Below, piece by piece: positions 41,117 through 49,102 of a DNA stretch of 61,251 nt. The notes below the pieces were generated by a model that saw only the letters and a program-made list of their open reading frames with translations, did no database searches and was not told the DNA's origin. The position numbers were made by a program, and so were the translations under genes. The stretch's first letter is position 1. Each line of letters starts with the position of its first letter. The stretch lies in contig CAKZNV010000201.1 in assembly GCA_937132085.1 (NCBI GenBank), positions 1 to 61,251 on the forward strand, read 5' to 3'. This DNA is from an uncultured Rubritalea sp. Its GTDB lineage: Bacteria > Verrucomicrobiota > Verrucomicrobiia > Verrucomicrobiales > Akkermansiaceae.

Positions 41117-42160
41117 ATGACTGATAAAATTAAATTAACATCGCTCGTCTCATGTGGAGGATGAGCATCCAAGCTCGACCCGGCATCTCTTACGCAAGTT
41201 TTGCGTGATCTGCCTTCCACTTTAGACCCAAACCTCCTCGTCGGATCATCCACTGCCGATGACGCTGGAGTCTACCGTCTTAACAATGATACAGCTCTTG
41301 TTCAGACACTCGATTTTTTCACACCCATCGCCGACGACCCATTCCTATTCGGTCAGATAGCTGCGGCGAACTCGCTCTCTGATGTCTACGCTATGGGTGG
41401 ACGCCCTATTACGGCCATGGCTATAGCTGGAATGCCTGATAACATCCTCAGTTTAGATGACATTCGAGCTATTTTCCACGGTGGTGCAGATATGGTCAAG
41501 CAGGCGAAATGCTCATTAGTTGGCGGTCACACCATCAAGAATCCAGAGCCTATCTACGGACTATCGGTCACAGGTTTAGTTCATCCTGACCGCTTCACAG
41601 CCAATGCTCATGCTCAGATCGGTGACATCTTAATCCTTACTAAACCATTAGGCACAGGAATTATCGCCACAGCTCTTAAGAAAGACGTCATTTCAGACAA
41701 GCTCAATAATCTTTCAATTAACGCCATGATCACCCTCAATATTTCAGGCGCTGAGCTAGCAGAGAAAAACCTCATCAACGGCTGCACTGATGTCACTGGA
41801 TTTGGCCTTCTAGGTCACCTTCGAGAAATTTGTGACAGCTCAGGAGTTAGCGCAGAACTTAACACGGCAAAGATTCCAGCTATAGATGATCAAGTCTTCC
41901 AGTTTATTACTGATGGCTACGTCCCTGGCGGCAGCAAGAAAAACCTCGTCAACGTCCTCGACTCTGTAGAAACAAACTCAGTGAGTGAAACTATTCAGCT
42001 ACTCTTAGCTGATGCTCAAACTTCAGGCGGACTCCTTCTCTCAGTTGCTCCTGAAAATAAATCACAAGTTCTAGATATACTAGCTAAAGATAACGCCCTC
42101 TGCGCCGCTGAAATCGGCATGATTACCGAGCGTAGCACCAAGTCAATCATCCTGAGATAG
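41117..42160 (+). CDS. selD: Selenide, water dikinase containing selenocysteine (UGA codon 16)
   Basis: The frame opens at ATG 41117 and has an in-frame TGA at 41162-41164, then continues to 42160 (347 aa). The local sequence TSLVSCGG-U-ASKLDP lines up with the SelD active site, where E. coli has Cys17 and Lys20; here the UGA is at 16 and Lys is at 19, the same spacing. Downstream motifs (DPNLLVGSSTADDAGVY, DFFTPIADDPFLFGQIAAANSLSDVYAMGG, GGHTIKNPEPIYGLSVTG, DVTGFGLLGHL) are full SelD. The enzyme makes selenophosphate from selenide and ATP for selenocysteine synthesis. A hairpin downstream of the UGA could be its SECIS. Annotators that treat TGA as stop would give a shortened gene starting near 41201. 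Confidence 0.95.
41165..41206 (+). promoter_or_regulatory. Candidate bacterial SECIS element after the selD UGA
   Basis: ACGCAA (41192-41197) and TTGCGT (41201-41206) form a 6-bp stem with loop GTT starting 34 nt after the UGA. Bacterial SECIS hairpins sit at about this distance and need an exposed G in the apical loop for SelB binding. Confidence 0.7.
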
Positions 42161-42188
42161 CCTCTAAATCTACCTTCGTCCCAATAAA

Positions 42189-42216
42189 AATGGCCTACGC
42201 ATAAACGTAGGCCATT
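42189..42216. terminator. Bidirectional terminator between selD and a tRNA
   Basis: 11-bp perfect stem AATGGCCTACG/CGTAGGCCATT (42189-42199, 42206-42216) with a T-run on the plus side and A-run on the other side, so it can end both selD and the leftward tRNA transcript. Confidence 0.85.
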
Positions 42217-42226
42217 ATTTTTTAAG

Positions 42227-42299
42227 TAGGGGAGGAGAGAGTTGAACTCTCGACCAATCGATTATGAGTCGACTGCTCTAACCACTGAGCTACTCCCCC
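42227..42299 (-). tRNA. tRNA with CAU anticodon, Met or Ile2 type
   Basis: Cloverleaf: GGGGGAG/CTCCCCT acceptor, GCTC/GAGC D-stem with AGTGGTTA loop, anticodon arm GTCGA-CTCATAA-TCGAT, variable TGGTC, T-arm GAGAG-TTCAACT-CTCTC, discriminator A, no encoded CCA. The D-loop and the anticodon arm ending in TTGGTCG resemble E. coli tRNA-Ile2 (ileX), which is modified with lysidine, but Met cannot be excluded. Confidence 0.92.
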
Positions 42300-42390
42300 G
42301 TTAAGTTAAAAATTAATCTCATTGCTGAGATCGGGGCGAATATACTGAACTTCGCATGTTTGGCAATAATTCTATTGGTTTTTTTTCTAC

Positions 42391-44070
42391 CTAATCTCCC
42401 TCAAGGTCATTTCGACGCTTCATGCAGTAAGTTAGGACTTCACAAGGAACCATTTTTTCTAGTTGAATGCTCTCATATGGGTAACCCCCAAGCCATTGAC
42501 GAGCTTCTTCAGGGAATTGAATATCAATATCATACAAGGTCTCTGTAGGGCTAAAGTTTATCACTATCAGATAAGCTTGGTCAGTCACCAAGTCATAACG
42601 AAGGAATGAAAAGAGCCAGTGACCACTAACGTCTTCGCCAGGTAGACGACCATATTTATCGTTGTCTCTATTAGCTGTGTTTAATGAATACACTCCACCG
42701 TTAGTAAACGCAGGCTCTTGAATCACGTGCAACCAGTTGCGATACCACTCACGAAGCTCATCTTGCTCCTCAGAAAGCAAGTTGCCATCATACAGATGAC
42801 CGTTCACCCATTTTTGTAATTCCGGCAACGAGGTGTAATCAAAGATGCTAGTCCTTCCATCATCGCCACTATATCCCTCTTCACCTATTGCAGGTTCGCC
42901 TACCTCTTGGCCATTATACATCATGCAGGAACCTCTACCTACCGCGAAAAGAAAACCGGACGCAGCCATTCCCACTTTTGCCCCATGACCACCCCACTGT
43001 TTAGGAGACGCTATCCTGACTTCGTCGTGATTCTCCGCATAACGAATCATTTTATGCAGCCTCGTCTCATCCCATAGTAGATCGTCTAAATCATTGGCCC
43101 ACTTACCTTCTTCATAGATTCCTTTCACCAGATCATAGCTCTCACTATCATACACAGCGTCGAATCCTGACTCTAGTAATTCATTCAGCACGTTGCCCTT
43201 GGTCACCTTCATAGGGTCACCATCATAAGCCTCCGCCATGAAGTAAGTATGAGCAAAACGGTCCTTAGCCTTGTTCACTGCCCAGATCCAGAAGTCCATT
43301 GGCACCATGTGCGCCATATCGCATCTGAATCCATCCACTCCTAGCGCCTGCCAATAAGCGATGATTGAATCCATCGTATTCCATGTCTTGGGGACCGCTA
43401 GTCCTTCATCATAAGAGTTTTCACCATTAGTATAGTTAAAGCCGTAGTTTAGCTTCACTGTTTCATACCAGTCATACTCGCCTGGAGATGCGCTTGTGAC
43501 ATTATTACCCGTCACCCTGGGGGGCTTTTCGCTAAGATCTTCCCCTCCCGGTAGTGTAAGCTTCTCTTGATCTTGGATGTAGTAGAAATGGTTATTTGGA
43601 TGAAAGAACTCATTTGTCTCATCATCTTTACCGAAACTCAAATACGGACGAACATCACTATCATAAGATCTAGCGACATGGTTAGGGATGAAATCAATCA
43701 TCACTTTAAGTCCTAGTTTATGGCAACGCTGAATAAGATACTTAAATTCTTCCACTCGATGCTCTGGATCAAGAGCTAAATCTGGACTAACATCAAAGTA
43801 ATCTTTCACTGCATACGGACTCCCAGCTTTACCTTTCAGGATTTTAGGGTCATCCGCTGGTCGGTTAGGGTAGGCGGTTCCGCTAGCGTGCTCTAGGATC
43901 CCTGTAAACCAGACATGATTGAAGCCTAGTTTTTGGATTTCCACGAGCGCCTTTTCGGTAATATCAGCAAACTTCCCGCAGCCATTACGCTCAATATCTC
44001 CGTTCTTGCGTCTTGCTGTATTAAGATTGCCAAAGTGCCGAACAAATAACTGATAAATAACTGGTTTCAT
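42391..44070 (-). CDS. GH13 alpha-amylase-family glycosidase
   Basis: 559 aa. Typical GH13 signatures are MIDFIPNHVAR, GVDGFRCDMAHMVPMDFW (nucleophile Asp), YFMAEAYDGDP (acid Glu) and YAENHDEVR (Asp). No signal peptide, so it acts in the cytoplasm. With the next gene (MalQ) it would process maltodextrins or glycogen. The C-terminal part forms the usual beta-sandwich. Exact specificity is not visible. Confidence 0.9.
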   Translation of the reverse strand: MKPVIYQLFVRHFGNLNTARRKNGDIERNGCGKFADITEKALVEIQKLGFNHVWFTGILEHASGTAYPNRPADDPKILKGKAGSPYAVKDYFDVSPDLALDPEHRVEEFKYLIQRCHKLGLKVMIDFIPNHVARSYDSDVRPYLSFGKDDETNEFFHPNNHFYYIQDQEKLTLPGGEDLSEKPPRVTGNNVTSASPGEYDWYETVKLNYGFNYTNGENSYDEGLAVPKTWNTMDSIIAYWQALGVDGFRCDMAHMVPMDFWIWAVNKAKDRFAHTYFMAEAYDGDPMKVTKGNVLNELLESGFDAVYDSESYDLVKGIYEEGKWANDLDDLLWDETRLHKMIRYAENHDEVRIASPKQWGGHGAKVGMAASGFLFAVGRGSCMMYNGQEVGEPAIGEEGYSGDDGRTSIFDYTSLPELQKWVNGHLYDGNLLSEEQDELREWYRNWLHVIQEPAFTNGGVYSLNTANRDNDKYGRLPGEDVSGHWLFSFLRYDLVTDQAYLIVINFSPTETLYDIDIQFPEEARQWLGGYPYESIQLEKMVPCEVLTYCMKRRNDLEGD

Positions 44071-44123
44071 GGAGATTTAGTGGGAGGGCCGAAGGAGTTA
44101 GACCTAAGTAAATATAATTACTA

Positions 44124-45911
44124 CTACCTAACGATAGAAGTATTAGATGATTTTGATAATGAGCTAAAAGCGCCTTTCTTTGCCGAAGTCTCAACTGATG
44201 CTCTATTGTTGTAATCGATGTAAACTGAGAGTTTAGTAAGCTCCTTTTCTGCGAACTTCGGCACGCTTTGAAACGCCCAATCCACTCTATAAGTCCAATT
44301 CTGAGGGCCTACAGTTCCCGGCGTATTGATACGGATATCACTATCGAGTAAGTCCGTAATCATCAGAGCTGCGTATCGAGCTTCTGACTTCATCAGATTC
44401 TCCAATAAAGCCCACTTCACAACAGAGTTGAATGGGGAATACTTGTGAGCGTCTGTTACAGGAAGGCCTGCATACTGACTAATTATTTTAAGCCCATCAC
44501 CTGATCCTTGGCAGCCATTTGCAACATTGGTGCGGAGGTCATCCCACATCGACTTAATAGGCGGGTGATCATGCGTAGCATAGGTAGCAAAGGCGCACTC
44601 TGGATGCTCGCTAGGTTGAATAGCATCACCCCAGAGATTAGTTTCCCAGTGGCACATCTTAAACCCAGCAACTCCTAATTCCATCAAGTGAGGACGCACG
44701 TAGTCTGGCACACAGCCGAGATCTTCCCCTACTACTTCATAGCCTTCAGCAGCAGCAAGCACAGCTTTCAGATACTCGTCACCAGCCATCAGATTTTGAG
44801 CCTTGTGCTTCATTGTATCATCTGCTCTAGGATAGAAATGTGGTAAATCCCCACCAGTAATCTCTTTTACTTCCCCCTCATTTAGAGGAAGGAATTCCGC
44901 ATTTCTAATTGGATTCCATGGAAAAGCGTAAATCCTGTAAAATCCTAAAATATGATCGATTCTGAAAATATGGAAAATGTCTGTCAATTTGGCAATTCTA
45001 CGCTTCCACCACGCATAATCATCCTCAGCCAATCTATCCCAGTCGTAGAGTGGAACACCCCAATTCTGCCCCCATTTACATGCGAAAGCATCGTCCTTGA
45101 ACACCGTCTCTGGCGGAGAGCCTCCGAACCAGTCTTTCATAAACCATTGAGGTTCAAAAAATACATCAGCACTTGAATTGGAGACACCAATAGGAATATC
45201 CCCCATTAACTTCATACCTAAATCGTTAGCGTGATTTCTCACCTTGCGCCACTGAGTGAATGCGTGCCACTGCACCCATGCATAATACTCCTGCACAGCA
45301 CCAGGTCCGCCATCAGTTAACTTCGACTGCTCTCGCTCATAAGCCAAAGCTTTTTCAGGAGTATTGATGTTCTTAGGCCAACTCACCCAGTCTTCACTAC
45401 CTCCAGCCACTTCCATCAGCCAGCGGTATTTACAGTAAGGCACTAGCCAGTCAGCCTCTTCCCTGCAGAAAGCTTCAAATTCTTCACTTTGTTTAGTTTT
45501 CTCGTCGTTCTGCTGATAGCGATCATACGCCATTCTTAGTAAGATCGACTTCACCTCACGCACTTTAGCGTAATCCACACTATCACCAGTGAGCCAATCT
45601 CCTGCATGATCTGTGCGAATTTGAGACACGTCATCCTGAGTGAGTTCAGGGATCTGATTCATATCCAGATAAATGAAATCCAGAGCTATAGAGCTAATCG
45701 CGCTATATGGACTATTATCTGAACCACTAACATTAATAGGCAACAATTGCAGAAAGCCAACACCTGAAGGCTTAAGCCAATCCAGACATTGAATAACAGC
45801 CAGTGTGTCACCAATACCTAAATCACCATCTCGGCGCATCGAGAAAGCTGGAAATAGTAAGCCTGCGCTACGCAAGTCAGGACCGTTAGGTTTATCTATA
45901 TTAATATTCAT
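44124..45911 (-). CDS. malQ: 4-alpha-glucanotransferase (GH77)
   Basis: 595 aa, start MNINIDKPNGPDLRSAGLLFPAFSM. GH77 landmarks include the SLRS-like start region (RRDGDLGIGD), GDIPIGVSNSSADVFF, RIDHILGFYRIYAFPW (catalytic region) and VGEDLGCVPDYVR. It moves glucan segments between maltodextrins, releasing glucose. It runs in the same direction as the GH13 gene 53 bp downstream, consistent with a two-gene glucan operon. Confidence 0.92.
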   Translation of the reverse strand: MNINIDKPNGPDLRSAGLLFPAFSMRRDGDLGIGDTLAVIQCLDWLKPSGVGFLQLLPINVSGSDNSPYSAISSIALDFIYLDMNQIPELTQDDVSQIRTDHAGDWLTGDSVDYAKVREVKSILLRMAYDRYQQNDEKTKQSEEFEAFCREEADWLVPYCKYRWLMEVAGGSEDWVSWPKNINTPEKALAYEREQSKLTDGGPGAVQEYYAWVQWHAFTQWRKVRNHANDLGMKLMGDIPIGVSNSSADVFFEPQWFMKDWFGGSPPETVFKDDAFACKWGQNWGVPLYDWDRLAEDDYAWWKRRIAKLTDIFHIFRIDHILGFYRIYAFPWNPIRNAEFLPLNEGEVKEITGGDLPHFYPRADDTMKHKAQNLMAGDEYLKAVLAAAEGYEVVGEDLGCVPDYVRPHLMELGVAGFKMCHWETNLWGDAIQPSEHPECAFATYATHDHPPIKSMWDDLRTNVANGCQGSGDGLKIISQYAGLPVTDAHKYSPFNSVVKWALLENLMKSEARYAALMITDLLDSDIRINTPGTVGPQNWTYRVDWAFQSVPKFAEKELTKLSVYIDYNNRASVETSAKKGAFSSLSKSSNTSIVR

Positions 45912-45999
45912 GAATCACTAATCGGTAAAGGGATATTGGTAATTTTCAATCTTTAAAAGTAAGATGACTCAATAGACTAAAATTGCTGCAGCTACTGGT

Positions 46000-46593
46000 T
46001 TAAGCTTCCTTCTTTTTTGCTGCAAGTCGCTCTGCAAGCTCCGGCCATTGTGACTGACTTACGATATAGCCCACACAGTTATCCTTACCACAACGGCAAG
46101 GGTGATCTTCATAGCACTCGATATCGAAACCATAGTCAAATGTAAGCTCCTCACCTTCTTTGATCGGCTTCACTGCATAGATGAATATAGAATCCTCCTC
46201 GATCCATGCCTCGCAGTTCGGCTCACATGAGTGATTGATTAGACGAGCATCATTCCATGGCACATTGCCATCGATGTCCCACTTCTTATCTAGTGTGAAA
46301 ATATAAACAGCAGCATCTCCGCTCTCTTCAGCATGCGCAGCTTGTGCCCATGCTCGTTCCTCACTCACTTCTTTATCGATGTATTCACCGACATATTCGA
46401 TGATTTGAGTCTCAGGCTCTAAGTCTTGCGCTGCATAAACTCCACGTCCGTGAATCTCAGAATTCCTCACCTCACAGACCTCGCTCTGTCCACGCTCATA
46501 CATTTCCTTCATGAGACGTGTCAGTCTAGCCATCTCAGTGAGGTGGTCATAGCGCTTCTGCTTCTTCTTTTCTTTCTTCTCCTTCTTGCTCAT
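46000..46593 (-). CDS. SET-domain protein (lysine methyltransferase-like)
   Basis: 197 aa. A Lys-rich start (SKKEKKEKKKQKRY), then a complete SET domain: HGRGVYAA (48-55), EYVGEY, LINHSCEPNCEAW (118-130), ELTFDYGF (149-156) and a post-SET cysteine cluster CRCGKDNC (166-173, with Cys160) that normally binds zinc at the active site. Bacterial SET proteins can methylate lysines of ribosomal or DNA-binding proteins; the target here is unknown. It overlaps nothing and lies 4 bp from the next gene. Confidence 0.93.
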   Translation of the reverse strand: MSKKEKKEKKKQKRYDHLTEMARLTRLMKEMYERGQSEVCEVRNSEIHGRGVYAAQDLEPETQIIEYVGEYIDKEVSEERAWAQAAHAEESGDAAVYIFTLDKKWDIDGNVPWNDARLINHSCEPNCEAWIEEDSIFIYAVKPIKEGEELTFDYGFDIECYEDHPCRCGKDNCVGYIVSQSQWPELAERLAAKKKEA

Positions 46594-46597
46594 AAAA

Positions 46598-47269
46598 CTA
46601 TTTTTTGATTTCGACTCTATCTAACTTAGGTAATTCGAGTTCAAATGGTAAAGATGTAAAAAACGATCTTAGCTTACGAGTAGAAGCTGAATTACCATCA
46701 ATAAATGTCCACTTCTCCTCACCTGGCGCAGTCACTCTAGAAATCGCTACCTGATAGCTGTCAATTCTAGCATACCTTGGCTTACCAGCATTCTTATCGA
46801 GAAATTTCCAGACCTGAGTCGTAGGAACCAGCACTAGCCAATTGTAAAATGTATCACCATCCTGCAACTCACCGCCAGCCGCGATTCTAGCCTTACCTGC
46901 TGCTGTGATTTGTGGCCACACTTGAAAGTATCCTGTTGGCCTCTTAGCCACAAAGCTCTGAATAACCACACCCATCTGATTCAATTGAGCGCCTGCGCCA
47001 TCAATTTGTTGCTTAAACTTTGCTGCGCCATGTTGAGCTTCCTGTCTTTTTCTGTAGCGAGGATACATTTTTTCCAGAGTGAACCCCCAGTTACCTTTTT
47101 TCACATTGTCTCCAAGCTCCTGCACTGCCTTCTGAGCAGAGGCGCTTACTGCTGGATCTATTACTAAATTCACATCAGTAGTAATCCCCTTGTTCACAGG
47201 AGCCAGACCGTTCTGTGCTTGTAGTGAACAAGCTGTAAATAATAACAATACGTATTTTAGGTATCTCAT
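46598..47269 (-). CDS. Exported hypothetical protein, 223 aa
   Basis: Signal peptide (about 1-18, ending SLQAQNGL). The mature part has an amphipathic helical start and a beta-rich C-terminal half with FYNWLVLVPTTQVWKFLDK. No family recognised. The SET gene follows 4 bp downstream, so they are probably co-transcribed. Confidence 0.7.
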   Translation of the reverse strand: MRYLKYVLLLFTACSLQAQNGLAPVNKGITTDVNLVIDPAVSASAQKAVQELGDNVKKGNWGFTLEKMYPRYRKRQEAQHGAAKFKQQIDGAGAQLNQMGVVIQSFVAKRPTGYFQVWPQITAAGKARIAAGGELQDGDTFYNWLVLVPTTQVWKFLDKNAGKPRYARIDSYQVAISRVTAPGEEKWTFIDGNSASTRKLRSFFTSLPFELELPKLDRVEIKK

Positions 47270-47336
47270 AACAGCTCAGAAACTCGCTTGCCAACTCTAC
47301 CTAGTCAAGCAATCACTTGTAAAATCGCTGTCTATT

Positions 47337-47864
47337 TTAGCGTGATTTAAAAAATCTATACAACCAGATCGCTCCTACCATTAGCGTCAGAAAACTAATC
47401 GTTAAAGTTAATGTTTCCAAATCACGTGTAACGAACAGGATTATACACCGAAGAAGAAACCCTGCGATGAACAAAAACATCATAATAAAGCTGCACTCAA
47501 TTCCTAATATCAAACCATATTTAGCCATTAAATTCTGTTTTAAGTTCACACCTAGCCTCTCTCTCTCCTCTACCATGCTTACAAACAGGAGAAGGACTCT
47601 AGCCATAACGAAACAAAGCATCGCTACAGCAAATAACATAAAATATATCAATAGATGCATCAATTCTTCAAGTATTGGAGGCACAAAAAGAAGACCAAAG
47701 AAGGCTACTACTGAGATAAAATAAAAAGGAATAGCGAAAAGCTGTAAAAGAACTAGCCCCACTGGCCCTTTAGGAGGCTTATTATCTTTGCCGATCTTCT
47801 TTATATCCCACTCATCACCACCTGACTCATCCATGTGCCAATCATTAAACAATTCAGCCAACAA
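47337..47864 (-). CDS. Small multi-pass membrane protein, 175 aa
   Basis: N-terminal polar 35 residues, then about four hydrophobic segments (about 38-62, 72-96, 116-144, 153-172). No family recognised. It is divergent from nagA. Confidence 0.65.
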   Translation of the reverse strand: MLAELFNDWHMDESGGDEWDIKKIGKDNKPPKGPVGLVLLQLFAIPFYFISVVAFFGLLFVPPILEELMHLLIYFMLFAVAMLCFVMARVLLLFVSMVEERERLGVNLKQNLMAKYGLILGIECSFIMMFLFIAGFLLRCIILFVTRDLETLTLTISFLTLMVGAIWLYRFFKSR

Positions 47865-47946
47865 TAAGCAATTTCAAATTATCTTACGGACGCTCATAAT
47901 TCTTTACTTTACCACCCGAATACGCCCATAATTCCGCCAGAATATT

Positions 47947-49089
47947 ATGACTACGCTAATCACAAACGCACACATTGTTTCCCCTGACCTTGAAATCGAA
48001 AATGGTTCTATCCTTATCACCAATGGTAAAATCACTGAGGTTTATCCATCAGATGCAGAACTACCTGTCACTAACTCTAGCTATGATGCGGCTGGAAACT
48101 ACGTCTTCCCAGGCTTCGTAGATATTCACGCACACGGTGCAGATAATAAAGACGTCTGTGATAACGATGTAGAAAGTATCCGCCACATTGCTCAGAAGAA
48201 GCTTCAAGAAGGTGTCACTACATGGCTTCCTACCACACTCACTCAGCCACAAGCTAAGCTTCTAGAAATCGCTGGCAAATGCGCAGAATACATGAGCAAT
48301 CAAGAATTCTGTAAGACTCCAGGTCTTCACGTAGAAGGACCATTTATCAATGTATCTAAAGCTGGCGCCCAGAATCCAGAGTTCGTGCGTGAGCCAAACT
48401 TCGCAGAACTCAAGGAACTCCATGACATTGCACCTGCTACGGTTTTCTCACTAGCACCTTGTCAGCCTAACGCCTGTGAAGTTATCGCAGCAGCTAAAGC
48501 CATCGGCATCAGCTCATCAGCTGCTCACTCTGAAGCTACTGCCGCTCAGATCTTCGCTGCTAAGGATGCTGGGCTCACTCACCTTACCCACTACGGCAAT
48601 GCTATGACTCCCCTTCATCACCGCGAAATCGGCATGGTCGGATCAGGTCTGTTAGACGACGATATCAAGCTAGAACTCATCTGCGATGAAATCCACCTCG
48701 CACCAGATTTCCTCAAGCTGATCTTCAAGATCAAGCCAATCGAGCAACTTATCATGATCACCGACTCAATGGCTGGCTCATGGATCAACAACGGTGAATG
48801 CCAACTCGGCGGACTCGATGTAGTAGTAGAAGACAAAGTAGCTCGTCTCAAGAACGGCGGAGCTTTAGCTGGATCCACACTCATCTTCAACGAAGGTGTA
48901 GCCAATGTCTACAAGCTCACTGGCCTACCACTTTGGCAGATCGTTAAAGCGACTTCTTGGAACCAAGCAGAATCACTCGGACTCGAAAATATCGGCCGCA
49001 TCGAAGAAGGCTTCTGCGCTGACCTTGCAGTGCTCGATAAAGACTTCCAAGTCGTTCAGACCTTTGTAGATGGTGTAGCTAAACTCTAA
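47947..49089 (+). CDS. nagA: N-acetylglucosamine-6-phosphate deacetylase
   Basis: 380 aa, normal size. Amidohydrolase metal site PGFVDIHAHGADNKD, then LHVEGPFINVSKAGAQNPEF, HSEATAAQ and LTHYGNAMTPLHHRE, CDEIHLAPDF, and ITDSMAGSW with the catalytic Asp. It deacetylates GlcNAc-6-phosphate in peptidoglycan or chitin sugar recycling. A VWA-protein gene starts 14 bp downstream. Confidence 0.95.
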   Translation: MTTLITNAHIVSPDLEIENGSILITNGKITEVYPSDAELPVTNSSYDAAGNYVFPGFVDIHAHGADNKDVCDNDVESIRHIAQKKLQEGVTTWLPTTLTQPQAKLLEIAGKCAEYMSNQEFCKTPGLHVEGPFINVSKAGAQNPEFVREPNFAELKELHDIAPATVFSLAPCQPNACEVIAAAKAIGISSSAAHSEATAAQIFAAKDAGLTHLTHYGNAMTPLHHREIGMVGSGLLDDDIKLELICDEIHLAPDFLKLIFKIKPIEQLIMITDSMAGSWINNGECQLGGLDVVVEDKVARLKNGGALAGSTLIFNEGVANVYKLTGLPLWQIVKATSWNQAESLGLENIGRIEEGFCADLAVLDKDFQVVQTFVDGVAKL

Positions 49090-49102
49090 ATACATTCTAT
49101 TA

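Noticed and set aside
41117..41200. Possible nonsense mutation (TGA) making selD a pseudogene
   Set aside because: The TGA is exactly at the catalytic Sec/Cys position, the flanking sequence is conserved SelD and a SECIS-like hairpin follows; recoding is the simpler reading.
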